A DNA stretch of 64,000 nt from an uncultured Eubacteriales bacterium (GCA_902795275.1 CADBKQ010000004.1:62001-126000), one strand, 5' to 3'. Positions 1-8,624 are shown, numbered from the stretch's first letter. A program made the numbers and translations. Notes: generated by a model not told the origin, from the letters alone.

Positions 1-1
1 C

Positions 2-1264
2 CCCTGGCGCGACCGCCCCGCGGAAGAAAGCCTCGATCTGTTCCGCCGCATGAAGGCGGGCGAATTCCCGGAAGGCCGCTATATCCTGCGGGCCAGGATC
101 GATATGGCGTCCCCCAACATGAACATGCGCGACCCCGCCATGTACCGCATCCTGTACAAGGAACACTGGCGCACCGGCAACACCTGGTGCATTTATCCCA
201 TGTATGACTTCGCCCATCCCCTGAGCGACGCCTTTGAGGGCATCACCTATTCCCTCTGCTCCCTGGAGTTTGAGGATCACCGGCCCCTGTACGACTGGTT
301 CGTGGAAAAGGCCGGGTTCCGGGCCGGAGACGGCAAGGGCTATTTCGGCCCCCGGCAGATCGAATTCGCCCGGCTGAACATTACGCGCACCGTCATGAGC
401 AAGCGCCACCTGCGCCGCCTGGTGGAAGAAGGCTTCGTGGTGGGCTGGGACGATCCCCGGATGCCCACCCTGACCGCTATGCGCCGCAGGGGCTATCCCG
501 GCAGCGCCATCCGCAATTTTGTGGAGCAGGTGGGCCTGGCGAAGGCAGACTCCACCGTGGACGTGCAGATGCTGGACGCCTGCGTCCGCGACGCCCTGGG
601 CGATTCCGCACCCCGGGTCATGGCCGTGCTGAATCCCGTCAAGGTGGTGCTCACCAACGTACCCGACGGCTGGACGGACACCCTCACCATGGAAAACCAT
701 CCCGACCACCCCGAGCTGGGCGAGCGGCAGGTGACCATCAGCAAGGAAATCTGGATCGAGAAAGAGGACTTCGAGGAGGTTCCCCCCAAGAAGTTCTTCC
801 GCTTGAAGCCCGACGGCGAAGTGCGCTTGAAGGGCGCGTACATCATCAAGTGTGAAAACGTGGTGCACGCCGCCGACGGCAGCATTGATCATATCGAATG
901 CAGCGTTGATCTGTCCTCCCGCTCCGGCAGCGAAGGGGCCAACCGCAAAGTCAAGGGCACCATCCATTGGGTGGATGCTAACGACTGCTCCGCGTTTGAA
1001 GCCCGCCTGTACGACCAGCTCATGACCGAGGAATGGGACACCGCCTCCGCCGAGGAAAAGAAGGACGTGACCGCTTTCGTCAATCCCAACTCCCTGGAAG
1101 TGGTGACCGGCTACTGCGAACATACCCTGGTCAGCGCGAATGTGGGCGACACCTTCCAGTTCCTGCGCATGGGCTACTTCTGCAAGGATAAGGACAGTAC
1201 GGACGAAAAGAGCGTCTATAACCGCGTGGTCAGCCTGAAAGACAGCTATAAGCCGCAGAAGTAA
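2..1264 (+). CDS. glnS: Glutaminyl-tRNA synthetase, 5' part cut off by the window edge
   Basis: Charges tRNA-Gln with glutamine in the cytoplasm. About 420 codons are visible and the frame is open to the left edge, so the N-terminal Rossmann half with the HIGH motif lies outside. The visible start reads PWRDRPAEESLDLFRRM, typical of the region after the first GlnRS insertion. The KMSKS-like loop is present as VMSKRHL, preceded by RLNITR and followed by WDDPRMPTL, all diagnostic of GlnRS rather than GluRS. The C-terminal half (about residues 190-420) is the anticodon-binding beta-barrel pair. It lies upstream of and in the same direction as gltX, so the strain carries both GlnRS and GluRS. Identification is by family motifs and is secure; only the start is missing. 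Confidence 0.96.
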   Translation, partial: PWRDRPAEESLDLFRRMKAGEFPEGRYILRARIDMASPNMNMRDPAMYRILYKEHWRTGNTWCIYPMYDFAHPLSDAFEGITYSLCSLEFEDHRPLYDWFVEKAGFRAGDGKGYFGPRQIEFARLNITRTVMSKRHLRRLVEEGFVVGWDDPRMPTLTAMRRRGYPGSAIRNFVEQVGLAKADSTVDVQMLDACVRDALGDSAPRVMAVLNPVKVVLTNVPDGWTDTLTMENHPDHPELGERQVTISKEIWIEKEDFEEVPPKKFFRLKPDGEVRLKGAYIIKCENVVHAADGSIDHIECSVDLSSRSGSEGANRKVKGTIHWVDANDCSAFEARLYDQLMTEEWDTASAEEKKDVTAFVNPNSLEVVTGYCEHTLVSANVGDTFQFLRMGYFCKDKDSTDEKSVYNRVVSLKDSYKPQK

Positions 1265-1303
1265 TCCGGGTTTCCCACGACTGATTGACAAAGGATGACT
1301 GCG

Positions 1304-2122
1304 ATGAAACAAAACACGCTCCGTTTGCTTTTCCTGTTAACGCTGCTGGCTTTGCTGCTGACGCAGGTTCACTTCGCCGCTTTGGCTGAGGAAACGTCCT
1401 CCGATGTGGCTCTGACACACCCGCATACCGTGGAGGATTTCTTTGGCGCAGGGCCGGAAGAAATTTCTCCTTTGCTGCACGGGCTGATGGACGATTTCGG
1501 CGGCCCGGACAACATGAATGAAATCTTGCTGAACAAATGGCCCGGCGCATCGGGTTCGCACGTACCGGTATGGGATGATTTTACGCCGGTGCAGCCATAC
1601 TATATCCCGAAGATGGGCGCGGGCGTGACGCCTTATACGGAAGAGGAAACGGGCGAACAATACCTGATGTGGTTCGTGGATCAGATGGATCTGCGTCTGG
1701 AGGATTGGCAAATCACCATTCTTGACGGCGACAGGCAATGGGAATTGGTGTATTTACCACCATTTCATTTTTCTGAATTGTTTCCCGCAGCGGAATACGG
1801 AGTCGATGGCATGGAATTTACCCGCTATCCTGAACAGAACGTCCGGATTACGGTCTGCGTGGATGTCAATGCTGAACTGACCCGGAGCGAGGTTTGCTGG
1901 CAGGATGATCAGTACCTGATCGAATGGCACTGGCTGGAGGATTTGGGACATAACACCCTGAGGCTTCTCTGGAAGGACCGCGATCAAGGCTTCCTGATGC
2001 TCTTTTACGCGGATACCGGCGAATTGATTTTTACCGCGGATGGAAACGAAGAAAAGCTGAATCAGGCGGAAGAATCGATCATTTCTTCTTTAACAAATTA
2101 TTACAATGGAAATGAGGAATGA
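1304..2122 (+). CDS. Secreted protein of unknown function between glnS and gltX
   Basis: I do not recognise a family. The chosen start is the second ATG because AAAGG at 1290-1294 sits 9 nt before it and would abut an ATG at 1295. The 272-residue product begins with a basic stretch and a long Leu-rich hydrophobic core ending ALAEE, a clear Sec signal peptide, probably cleaved by signal peptidase I. No lipobox is seen. The mature part is acidic with many Trp/Tyr/Asp, no membrane segment and no repeats. Its stop is 3 nt from the gltX start, so it is probably cotranscribed with the tRNA synthetase genes. Nothing in the sequence suggests an enzymatic role. Confidence 0.8.
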   Translation: MKQNTLRLLFLLTLLALLLTQVHFAALAEETSSDVALTHPHTVEDFFGAGPEEISPLLHGLMDDFGGPDNMNEILLNKWPGASGSHVPVWDDFTPVQPYYIPKMGAGVTPYTEEETGEQYLMWFVDQMDLRLEDWQITILDGDRQWELVYLPPFHFSELFPAAEYGVDGMEFTRYPEQNVRITVCVDVNAELTRSEVCWQDDQYLIEWHWLEDLGHNTLRLLWKDRDQGFLMLFYADTGELIFTADGNEEKLNQAEESIISSLTNYYNGNEE

Positions 2123-2125
2123 ACC

Positions 2126-3574
2126 ATGAAAGAAGTTCGCACCCGCTTTGCCCCGTCGCCCACGGGCTTCATGCACCTGGGCGGCGTGCGCACGGCGCTG
2201 TATAATTATCTGTTTGCCAAGAAGATGGGCGGGAAGTTCATTCTGCGCATCGAGGATACGGACCAAGAGCGCATTGTGCCCGGCGCGGTGGACGTGATCT
2301 ACAACACCCTGCGGGAGTGCGGCCTCAACTGGGACGAGGGCCCGGACATCGGCGGCGACTATGGCCCCTATGTGCAGAGCGACCGCAAAAGCCTGTATCT
2401 GCCCTACGCTAAGGAGCTGGTGGAGAAGGGCGCGGCGTATTACTGCTTCTGCACCAAGGAAGAGCTGGCCGAGCGCAAGGCCGCGGCGGAGGCCAAGGGC
2501 GAAGTGTTCAAGTACGACAAGCACTGCCTGCATCTGTCCAAAGAGGAGATTCAGCAAAAGCTGGACGCGGGCGTGCCCTACGTGATCCGCCTGAACTGCC
2601 CCACCGAGGGGGAGAGCAGCTACGACGACGAGGTGTTCGGTCACATCTCCTTCCCCAACAGCGACCTGGACGATATGGTGCTGATTAAGGCGGACGGGAT
2701 GCCCACCTATAACTTCGCCAACGTGATCGACGACCACCTGATGGGTATCACCCACGTGATGCGCGGTATGGAGTATTTAAGCTCCACCCCCAAGTACAAT
2801 ATCCTCTACCGGGCGTTTGGCTGGGAGATTCCCACCTATGTACACCTGACCACCGTCATGCGGGACAAGGAGCATAAGCTCTCCAAGCGGGACGGCGACG
2901 CCTATTACAGCGATTTCATCGACAAGGGGTATCTCAAAGACGCCCTCATCAACTACCTGGCGCTGGTGGGCTGGAACCCCGGCACCGATCAGGAGTTCTT
3001 CACCATGGACGAGCTGGTGCAGGCCTTTGACGTGAAGCGGCTGAACACCTCCCCCGGCATCTTCGACGTGACCAAGCTGGACTGGATGAACAGCCAGTAC
3101 ATCGCGAAGATGGACTTTGAGGACTATCTGAAAATGGCGACGCCCTGGTTCGACAAAGTGCTGGCGGGAAAGAATATGGACTACCGCCGCCTGGCCGAGC
3201 TGATGCAGAGCCGCACGGACATTTTCAGCCGCATCCCGGAGAAGATCGCTTTCCTGACCGACATGCCCGACTACGACACCGCCATCTTCTTCAACAAAAA
3301 GCAGAAGAGCAGCGAGGACGTGGCGAAGGAAGTGCTGCCCCTGCTCTTGCCCGTGCTGAAGGGCATCGGGGACTGGACGGAGCAGAACATCCACGACGCG
3401 GTCATGGCGAAGATTCCCGAGTGGGGCAAGAAAAACGGCGCGGTACTCTGGCCCATGCGCATCGCCATTTCCGGCCAGGAGAGCACCCCCGGCGGCGCGT
3501 TTGAAATCGCTTACCTGCTGGGCAAGGACGAGACCCTGCGCCGCATGAAAGCGTCCCTGGAAAAACTGGGATAA
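2126..3574 (+). CDS. gltX: Glutamyl-tRNA synthetase
   Basis: Charges tRNA-Glu with glutamate. The 482-residue length is normal for bacterial GluRS. The class I signature starts at residue 6 as RFAPSPTGFMHLGG (HIGH equivalent HLGG) and the KMSKS loop reads KLSKRDGD near residue 250. The middle contains the usual ILRIEDTD motif. The C-terminal third is the all-helical anticodon-binding domain. Translation starts 3 nt after the upstream secreted-protein stop, with the SD sequence inside the end of that gene. With glnS next to it, this enzyme is likely the discriminating kind, though that is inference from gene content. A strong promoter for the next small gene begins just after its stop. Confidence 0.97.
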   Translation: MKEVRTRFAPSPTGFMHLGGVRTALYNYLFAKKMGGKFILRIEDTDQERIVPGAVDVIYNTLRECGLNWDEGPDIGGDYGPYVQSDRKSLYLPYAKELVEKGAAYYCFCTKEELAERKAAAEAKGEVFKYDKHCLHLSKEEIQQKLDAGVPYVIRLNCPTEGESSYDDEVFGHISFPNSDLDDMVLIKADGMPTYNFANVIDDHLMGITHVMRGMEYLSSTPKYNILYRAFGWEIPTYVHLTTVMRDKEHKLSKRDGDAYYSDFIDKGYLKDALINYLALVGWNPGTDQEFFTMDELVQAFDVKRLNTSPGIFDVTKLDWMNSQYIAKMDFEDYLKMATPWFDKVLAGKNMDYRRLAELMQSRTDIFSRIPEKIAFLTDMPDYDTAIFFNKKQKSSEDVAKEVLPLLLPVLKGIGDWTEQNIHDAVMAKIPEWGKKNGAVLWPMRIAISGQESTPGGAFEIAYLLGKDETLRRMKASLEKLG

Positions 3575-3591
3575 AACATCAGAAACAGGCA

Positions 3592-3620
3592 TTGAAATTT
3601 TGGTAAGAATAAGGTATAAT
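3592..3620 (+). promoter_or_regulatory. Sigma-A promoter of the HPr-like gene
   Basis: TTGAAA (3592-3597), a 17-nt spacer and a perfect TATAAT (3615-3620) lie 32 nt before the start codon at 3652. This makes the small gene an independent unit rather than part of the gltX transcript. Confidence 0.85.
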
Positions 3621-3651
3621 ACATACCATCATCGAAAGGAGGCGCGTGATC

Positions 3652-3879
3652 ATGAAATCCGTTCCTATTAAGCTGAGCTTCGCCGAGGAAGTAAAAACCT
3701 TCGTAAACGCAGTCAACCGCTACCCCTATGAAATGGATTTGCGCGCCGGGCGGCATGTGGTGGATGCCAAATCCATCCTGGGCATCTTCTCCCTCGACCT
3801 GAGCAAGCCCATCATCCTGGATATTTACGACGACAACTGCGACGATCTGATCGCCGACATCCAGCAGTTCACAATCTGA
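3652..3879 (+). CDS. HPr-fold protein lacking the phosphorylatable histidine
   Basis: A 75-residue protein with the second half of the HPr fold clearly visible: VVDAKSILGIFSLDL matches the region around Ser46 of PTS HPr (KSIMGVMSL in classical HPr), followed by the terminal helix DDLIADIQQF. The N-terminal half has no ARPA(T/S) loop and no His at the position of His15, so it cannot act as a normal phosphocarrier. Such divergent HPr-like proteins occur in many Clostridia and their role is unknown; a regulatory role tied to the Ser46-like site is only a guess. The start is ATG 3652 because AAAGGAGG (3635-3642) is 9 nt upstream. An in-frame GTG at 3646 would be too close to it. Confidence 0.8.
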   Translation: MKSVPIKLSFAEEVKTFVNAVNRYPYEMDLRAGRHVVDAKSILGIFSLDLSKPIILDIYDDNCDDLIADIQQFTI

Positions 3880-3889
3880 TTCTAACGCT

Positions 3890-3925
3890 CGCCGCTTTTC
3901 CATACGGAAGCGGCGAGACGGCCGA
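3890..3925 (+). terminator. Hairpin after the HPr-like gene
   Basis: CTCGCCGCTT pairs with AAGCGGCGAG (10 bp) around a short loop just after the stop codon. No clear U-run follows, so it may act as a pause or RNA-stabilising hairpin rather than a classical terminator. Confidence 0.5.
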
Positions 3926-3965
3926 CCGCGCTTCGCGCCGGTCGCCTCGTTATGCAGCGCAAATC

Positions 3966-3987
3966 CGCCGCCTTCGGGCGGCGTTTT
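3966..3987 (+). terminator. TTCG-tetraloop hairpin with T-run in front of the M18 peptidase gene
   Basis: CGCCGCC-TTCG-GGCGGCG (7 bp, stable UUCG loop) is followed by TTTT and lies only 5-8 nt upstream of the SD sequence AAAGGAG of the next gene. It could terminate upstream transcription or control access to the ribosome binding site. Confidence 0.6.
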
Positions 3988-4003
3988 AAAAGGAGACAAA
4001 AGC

Positions 4004-5398
4004 ATGGAACGTCCCAACGCCTGGAAAAAGTACGACGAACAGACCCTGCTGGCCGTGGAGGAAGCGGCGAAGAATTACAAGGCCTATCTGGACGCAGGCA
4101 AGACCGAACGGGAGTGCGCCGCGGAAGCCATTCGCCTGGCGAAGGAAGCGGGCTATACCGATTTGAAGGAAGCCATCGCAAGCGGCAAAGAAGTTAAACC
4201 CGGCGACAAGCTGTACTGCCTGCACATGGGCAAGGCGGTGATGCTGTTCCACATGGGCAAACAGCCCCTGGAAAACGGCATGAACATCATCGGCGCGCAT
4301 ATCGACTCTCCCCGGGTGGACCTCAAGCAGAACCCCTTCTATGAGGACAGCGACATCGCCTACGCCGACACCCACTATTACGGCGGCGTGAAGAAGTACC
4401 AGTGGGTGGCCCGCGCCCTGGCGCTCCACGGCGTGGTGGCGAAAAAGGACGGCACCCTGGTGAACGTCGTCATCGGCGAGGATGAGGACGACCCGGTGGT
4501 GGGCATTTCCGATTTGCTGATTCACCTGAGCCAGGAGCAGATGCAGAAAAAAGCCAGTGAAGTGATCACCGGCGAAGGGCTGGATATTATGCTGGCAGGC
4601 CGTCCCCTGACGGGCGACGACGAGGAAAAGGAACCCGTCAAGGCCATGCTGCTCAAGATCCTGAAAGACAAGTACGGCCTGGAGGAGGAAGACATGCTCT
4701 CCGCCGAGATCGAGGCCGTGCCCGCGGGCAAGGCCCGGGACTTTGGCCTGGACCGCAGCATGATCCTGGGCTACGGCCACGACGACCGGGTGTGCGCCTA
4801 CGCGGAGCTCGCCGCCATGATGAAGCTGCCCGCCGTCCCCGAATACACCTGCTGCTGCCTGCTGGCCGACAAGGAAGAAATCGGCTCTGTCGGCGCGACC
4901 GGCATGCGGGCCCAGTACTTTGAAAACGCCGTGGCGGAGCTGCTGGCCCTCACCGGCGGGGAAAGCGATTTGTCCCTGCGCCGGGCCTTGGCCAACAGCC
5001 GCATGCTGTCCTGCGACGTGAGCGCGGCCTTCGACCCGCTCTTCGCCTCCGCCTTTGAAAAGAAAAACGCCGCCTTCCTGGGCCGCGGCGTGTGCTACAA
5101 CAAGTTCACCGGCAGCCGGGGAAAGAGCGGCTCCAACGACGCCAATGCCGAATATCTGGGCCGCCTGCGGAAAATTATGGACGACCACAACGTGTCCTGG
5201 CAGACCGCCGAGCTGGGCAAGGTCGATCTGGGCGGCGGCGGCACCATCGCTTATATCTGCGCCCTCTACGGCATGGAAGTGGTGGACAGCGGCGTGGCGG
5301 TGCTCAGCATGCACGCCCCCGAGGAAATCATCAGCAAAGCTGACCTGTACGAAGCCATCCAGGCCTACGCCGCCTTTATGGTGGACATGGGGAAATAA
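4004..5398 (+). CDS. M18-family zinc aminopeptidase
   Basis: Cytosolic metallo-aminopeptidase of the aspartyl-aminopeptidase (M18) family, which removes N-terminal, often acidic, residues from peptides. The length of 464 residues is normal for the clostridial type. Metal and catalytic motifs are in order: AHIDSPRVDLKQNP (first ligand His, about residue 98), GYGHDDRVCAYA (bridging Asp), DKEEIGSVGATG (catalytic Glu and ligand Glu), SCDVSAAFDP and SMHAPEEI (last His). AAAAGGAG precedes the ATG at normal spacing. It follows a UUCG hairpin that may control its expression and ends at its own terminator. The exact substrate preference cannot be read from the sequence. Confidence 0.93.
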   Translation: MERPNAWKKYDEQTLLAVEEAAKNYKAYLDAGKTERECAAEAIRLAKEAGYTDLKEAIASGKEVKPGDKLYCLHMGKAVMLFHMGKQPLENGMNIIGAHIDSPRVDLKQNPFYEDSDIAYADTHYYGGVKKYQWVARALALHGVVAKKDGTLVNVVIGEDEDDPVVGISDLLIHLSQEQMQKKASEVITGEGLDIMLAGRPLTGDDEEKEPVKAMLLKILKDKYGLEEEDMLSAEIEAVPAGKARDFGLDRSMILGYGHDDRVCAYAELAAMMKLPAVPEYTCCCLLADKEEIGSVGATGMRAQYFENAVAELLALTGGESDLSLRRALANSRMLSCDVSAAFDPLFASAFEKKNAAFLGRGVCYNKFTGSRGKSGSNDANAEYLGRLRKIMDDHNVSWQTAELGKVDLGGGGTIAYICALYGMEVVDSGVAVLSMHAPEEIISKADLYEAIQAYAAFMVDMGK

Positions 5399-5414
5399 AA
5401 ACGCATCTTTTGTT

Positions 5415-5446
5415 AGGTTCGCCGTTTTCGCGGTGAACCTTTTTTC
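5415..5446 (+). terminator. Rho-independent terminator of the M18 peptidase gene
   Basis: AGGTTCGCCG, a TTTTCG loop and CGGTGAACCT (one G-U pair) are followed by a run of six T, 17 nt after the stop codon. Confidence 0.88.
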
Positions 5447-5477
5447 TGCTGTCAGCGCCGCTCATACTATTCGCAAA

Positions 5478-5614
5478 TTATTGCTCCCCCAACTTAATCA
5501 TGAATTATCTGCGGGCGATAAATCGCTCCAACCTACGTCACTCAACCTTGAAATACGTCCAGTATTCCTGCGGTTTCCGCATCTGAATTCACGATTAAAT
5601 TGGTGGAGCAATAA
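5478..5614. repeat. 137-bp MITE-like element with 29-bp terminal inverted repeats
   Basis: The left end (5478-5506, beginning TTATTGCTCCCCCAACTT) and the right end (5586-5614, whose complement begins TTATTGCTCCACCAATTT) match at 26 of 29 positions in inverted orientation. The interior holds three smaller hairpins: GCGATAAATCGC at about 5514, AATAC-GTCCA-GTATT at about 5551 and GCGG-TTT-CCGC at about 5570. No open reading frame or transposase is inside. It looks like a small non-autonomous element or a structured RNA-encoding repeat. With 5641-5765 it explains the 367 bases without a gene here. Confidence 0.7.
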
Positions 5615-5640
5615 CATAGCAAATATGAGGGAACAGTTCT

Positions 5641-5765
5641 GTCATCCTGAGCGAAGCGAAGGATCTCCCACCCCACGTAAAAGGGAGGTTCTTCGCACGT
5701 CCCCATCCGTCCTTCGACTCCGCTTCGCTCCGCTCAGGATGACAATGGGGACGGCTCAGAATGAC
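5641..5765. repeat. Imperfect palindromic repeat of the GTCATCCTGAGCG type
   Basis: The element starts GTCATCCTGAGCGAAGCGAA and ends with its inverted counterpart CGCTTCGCTCCGCTCAGGAT at about 5721-5740, then GAC. A truncated third copy (GGCTCAGAATGAC) follows at 5753-5765. Repeats with this core occur in many bacterial genomes as REP-like intergenic elements. No gene is encoded. Confidence 0.7.
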
Positions 5766-5813
5766 AGCGTTACTTGAATGATTTTGATTAGCTTGTTATA
5801 TTTGAGAATAGTA

Positions 5814-6278
5814 TCACGCCCTCTCCCATGCGCCGAGGGATTTATCGTGGGCGGTGACGGTAAGCATATCGCCGGGCTTCCAGTCGGGACGGGGAAGGTT
5901 GGCGTCGTAATAGAACAGCCGGTCGTCCTCCGGATCGTCCATATTGCCCACGTTCAGCATCATGGGATAATACTTGACCCCGTCCCGATCCACCGTCCCT
6001 TCCTCCATTTCCTTGAACGCGCCGGTGGTGGTGCGCGTCCTGCCGTGCAGCACGTCGTTCAGGTGGCGGCGGTAAGCGGTCAGCGGGGAAACCAGCATTC
6101 CGTAGCCGAAAATCAGCCCCGCGCCCAGCGCCAGCGACAGCGCGATGGTCAGCCAGCGAACGCGGAACACAAAGGACACGATCACCCCCGCCAGCAGCAG
6201 CGCCGCCGGGATGCTCAGCAGCAGCCTGCGCTGCTTGATCTGGGCGCAAATATCGCTGTAATCCTGTTCTGTATACAA
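5814..6278 (-). CDS. Small membrane protein of unknown function, two transmembrane segments
   Basis: 154 residues. The start is TTG at 6278, preceded by AGAGAGGG 8 nt upstream; there is no in-frame ATG nearby. Residues about 19-41 (LLLSIPAALLLAGVIVSF) and 44-64 form two closely spaced hydrophobic helices, followed by a soluble C-terminal domain of about 85 residues with a beta-rich, charged sequence (DRDGVKYYPMML, DRLFYYDANLP). The layout resembles small membrane proteins with a cytosolic beta domain that are common in Clostridia, but I do not recognise a named family. It reads divergently from the next gene. Confidence 0.7.
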   Translation of the reverse strand: MYTEQDYSDICAQIKQRRLLLSIPAALLLAGVIVSFVFRVRWLTIALSLALGAGLIFGYGMLVSPLTAYRRHLNDVLHGRTRTTTGAFKEMEEGTVDRDGVKYYPMMLNVGNMDDPEDDRLFYYDANLPRPDWKPGDMLTVTAHDKSLGAWERA

Positions 6279-6488
6279 AGCATGATCCCTCTCTTTGCCA
6301 AAATGAGAAAACTTCTCCGCCTTTTATCATACCGCAATCCCCGCCAAAAGTACACCCCCAAACGGTGGCGATATTGTGGCACAGGGCGCAACAGCATGAA
6401 AAGTTTTCTTCCGGGAAGAAACGGGATGCCCCGAACGTTTTTATCGCGGAGCGGGAAGAAGAAACTCCCGCCGGAAAGAAGGAAAAGC

Positions 6489-7385
6489 ATGAAAAAACTG
6501 ATTTGCCTGACGCTGGCGCTCGTCATGCTCCTGACCGCCTGCCTGGCCGCAGCGGAAGCCCGGCCCGCCCTGTCCTTTGCCGATCTGGATGAACTGGACT
6601 GGACGTTCAGCAGCGGCGTCGGCGCGTGGTACACCTGCATCTGGATGGAGGAAGACGGCACGTTCACCGGTGAATTCCACGACAGCGAAATGGGCGAAGC
6701 GGACGAAGCCTATCCCGACGGCACCGTGTACGGCTGCCTGTTCCATGGCAGAATGACCCTGGACGAACAGGCGGATGAATACACCTGGAAAATCCATGTG
6801 GACGAAGTGGAATTGGACGAGGGCCAGGTGCCCGAGGTCATCGAGGACGGCATGCGGTTTGTGACCTGCGAGCCTTACGGCCTGAAAGCGGGCAACGACA
6901 TGCTGCTGTACCTGCCCGGCACGCCGGTGGAAAAGCTGCCCGAAGACTTCCTGATGTGGGCGCACCTGTACGCATACGGCGAGGATGTGAAGGAACTGCC
7001 CTATTACGGCCTGTATGATCCCCAGGAGGAGACCGGCTTCATCGGCGAGGAGCCGTATGGAAGCTTTGACGGGATCGTGGGCGTGTGGCGCAAAGCGGGC
7101 GAGGAAGCCAGCGAAACCTACACGCAGCTGACGATCAAAAACGACGGCACCGGGGAGATGATCACCCTGCCCGAAGGAACGGGCGTGCCGCTGACCTGGT
7201 ACGCGGACGGCGAAGGCTGGACGGTGTGCTTCGGCTCTCCCGACGCAGCCGGCAAGGTATCGTATGACGCCGAAACCGATCAGCTGACCGTTACAGAACC
7301 CATGGAAAACGGCGAAGACCAATACACCGTCTACTTCAGGGACTGGTGGACTGAATCGGAGCTATTCTTTTCGGAAGGTCTCTGA
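6489..7385 (+). CDS. Putative lipoprotein of unknown function
   Basis: 298 residues beginning MKKLICLTLALVMLLTAC, a signal peptide with a lipobox-like LTAC placing the lipidated Cys at residue 18. An alternative signal peptidase I site (AAAEA) lies just after it, so lipidation is likely but not certain. The mature domain is acidic and Trp/Tyr-rich with repeated D-x-G turns, suggesting an all-beta extracellular domain; no known motif was recognised. The start is supported by GGAAAAG and the fit of the signal peptide. It ends 36 nt before a perfect bidirectional terminator shared with the convergent DUF624 gene. Confidence 0.75.
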   Translation: MKKLICLTLALVMLLTACLAAAEARPALSFADLDELDWTFSSGVGAWYTCIWMEEDGTFTGEFHDSEMGEADEAYPDGTVYGCLFHGRMTLDEQADEYTWKIHVDEVELDEGQVPEVIEDGMRFVTCEPYGLKAGNDMLLYLPGTPVEKLPEDFLMWAHLYAYGEDVKELPYYGLYDPQEETGFIGEEPYGSFDGIVGVWRKAGEEASETYTQLTIKNDGTGEMITLPEGTGVPLTWYADGEGWTVCFGSPDAAGKVSYDAETDQLTVTEPMENGEDQYTVYFRDWWTESELFFSEGL

Positions 7386-7421
7386 TCAGTTGATGCTTCG
7401 GAAAAACCGCAAAACACAGCG

Positions 7422-7457
7422 AGGCCGCCTCACAAACCGTGAGGCGGCCTGTTTCTT
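7422..7457. terminator. Bidirectional terminator between convergent genes
   Basis: A perfect 12-bp stem (AGGCCGCCTCAC / GTGAGGCGGCCT) with a 5-nt loop, followed on the plus strand by GTTTCTTT. It lies between the ends of the lipoprotein gene (+) and the DUF624 gene (-). Confidence 0.85.
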
Positions 7458-7468
7458 TCCGCAAATCC

Positions 7469-8488
7469 TTATTCCTGGGGTTTGTCGTTTTCCTCGTCCT
7501 CGTCATCCTCGTCGTCGTCATCGGTTTCGGTGGCCAGGCCGCGGTTGATCTGCACGCCCTCCATATGGGAGTTGATGTACTTATCGAACACGCCGTTGGT
7601 GTAGCTGGCGTAAACGAACCGGGCCAGGGCGTAGCCGATCAGGATGTAATACGCGCCCAGGGCCAGCAGGGCCAGCAGCGAACCGGTGAACATGAACACG
7701 GCCAGGCAAATGGCGGTCGGCACCAGCATAATGAGCCGGATGCCCACGGTCTGGGGCAGGCGGCCCACGGCCATGATCAGGCTGTTGCGGATGAGCTGGG
7801 GGAAGGTGACTTTATAGGACACCATCATGGGATACATGAACGTGACGCCCAGCATCCACACAATGCCGACCACCACCAGCAGCATCTGCGGCACCATGAA
7901 AATCACATTGTTCGCCGCCTGCTGGCCGTAGAACTGATAGCCCACATACATGATGAGGGGCACCAGCGATGTGATGACGGACACCAGCAGGCCCTGCTTC
8001 CAGTTTTCCTTCAGCGCGTCCTTGAAATCCGCCCAGATAAAGGCGTGTTCGTCGCGGCTCCAGTTGCGGGTCACATAGGCCAGGCCCGCCTGCACTGGGC
8101 CGGTGATGGCGATGCAGGGAATGCACCACAGGCAGAAGGTGGACAGCAGGCTGCGGGCCATTTCCACCATCCAGGCGTCCAGATCCATGTCTGCCAGCAG
8201 CTTCAGCTGATCCTCCGTCAGCTGGCCCAGATCGCCGGTTTCCACATATGCGGCGTACTCGCTGCGAATCATCAGCACGTTCATCATCGTGGTGATGCAA
8301 TAACCGATCAGAATAATCAGAGGCAGCCATGCCGCCACCGTCATCAGGTTGATGCGGCACAGCGCCGAGAGACGCACCCGCAGCATTTCCCAAAACAACT
8401 GCCAGCGGTTCCGGGGCAGGTCCTCTTTCCGGAAATCGCCCTTTCCGCTTTTCCCATAATAATAATTGTTCATCAATTTCCCAAACAT
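7469..8488 (-). CDS. DUF624 (YesL-like) membrane protein
   Basis: 339-residue integral membrane protein of the DUF624/YesL family. Members are often found with carbohydrate ABC transporters, but their biochemical role is unknown. The N-terminus MFGKLMNNYYYGKSGKGDF is typical of the clostridial family. About six hydrophobic helices follow (for example MTVAAWLPLIILIGYCI and LLALLALGAYYILIGY). The C-terminus ends in an acidic tail rich in Asp and Glu. The start is ATG 8488 because GGAGG is 9 nt upstream; an in-frame upstream codon at 8509 lacks an SD. No transporter genes adjoin it here. Confidence 0.85.
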   Translation of the reverse strand: MFGKLMNNYYYGKSGKGDFRKEDLPRNRWQLFWEMLRVRLSALCRINLMTVAAWLPLIILIGYCITTMMNVLMIRSEYAAYVETGDLGQLTEDQLKLLADMDLDAWMVEMARSLLSTFCLWCIPCIAITGPVQAGLAYVTRNWSRDEHAFIWADFKDALKENWKQGLLVSVITSLVPLIMYVGYQFYGQQAANNVIFMVPQMLLVVVGIVWMLGVTFMYPMMVSYKVTFPQLIRNSLIMAVGRLPQTVGIRLIMLVPTAICLAVFMFTGSLLALLALGAYYILIGYALARFVYASYTNGVFDKYINSHMEGVQINRGLATETDDDDEDDEDEENDKPQE

Positions 8489-8624
8489 CAGGCCATTCCT
8501 CCAAATCACTGCGCGGAATCAAAGATCGGTCGGCGCTCTCGGCCGTTCGCCGGAAAACGTCCATTTCCGCTATTATACTATATTTTTTCCTTCTTGCAAA
8601 CTGTAATTTTTTAAATATGCATGA

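Noticed and set aside
5778-6488. Long plus-strand frame running upstream of the lipoprotein start at 6489
   Set aside because: It is antisense to the small membrane protein gene 5814-6278. The signal peptide and weak SD place the true start at 6489.
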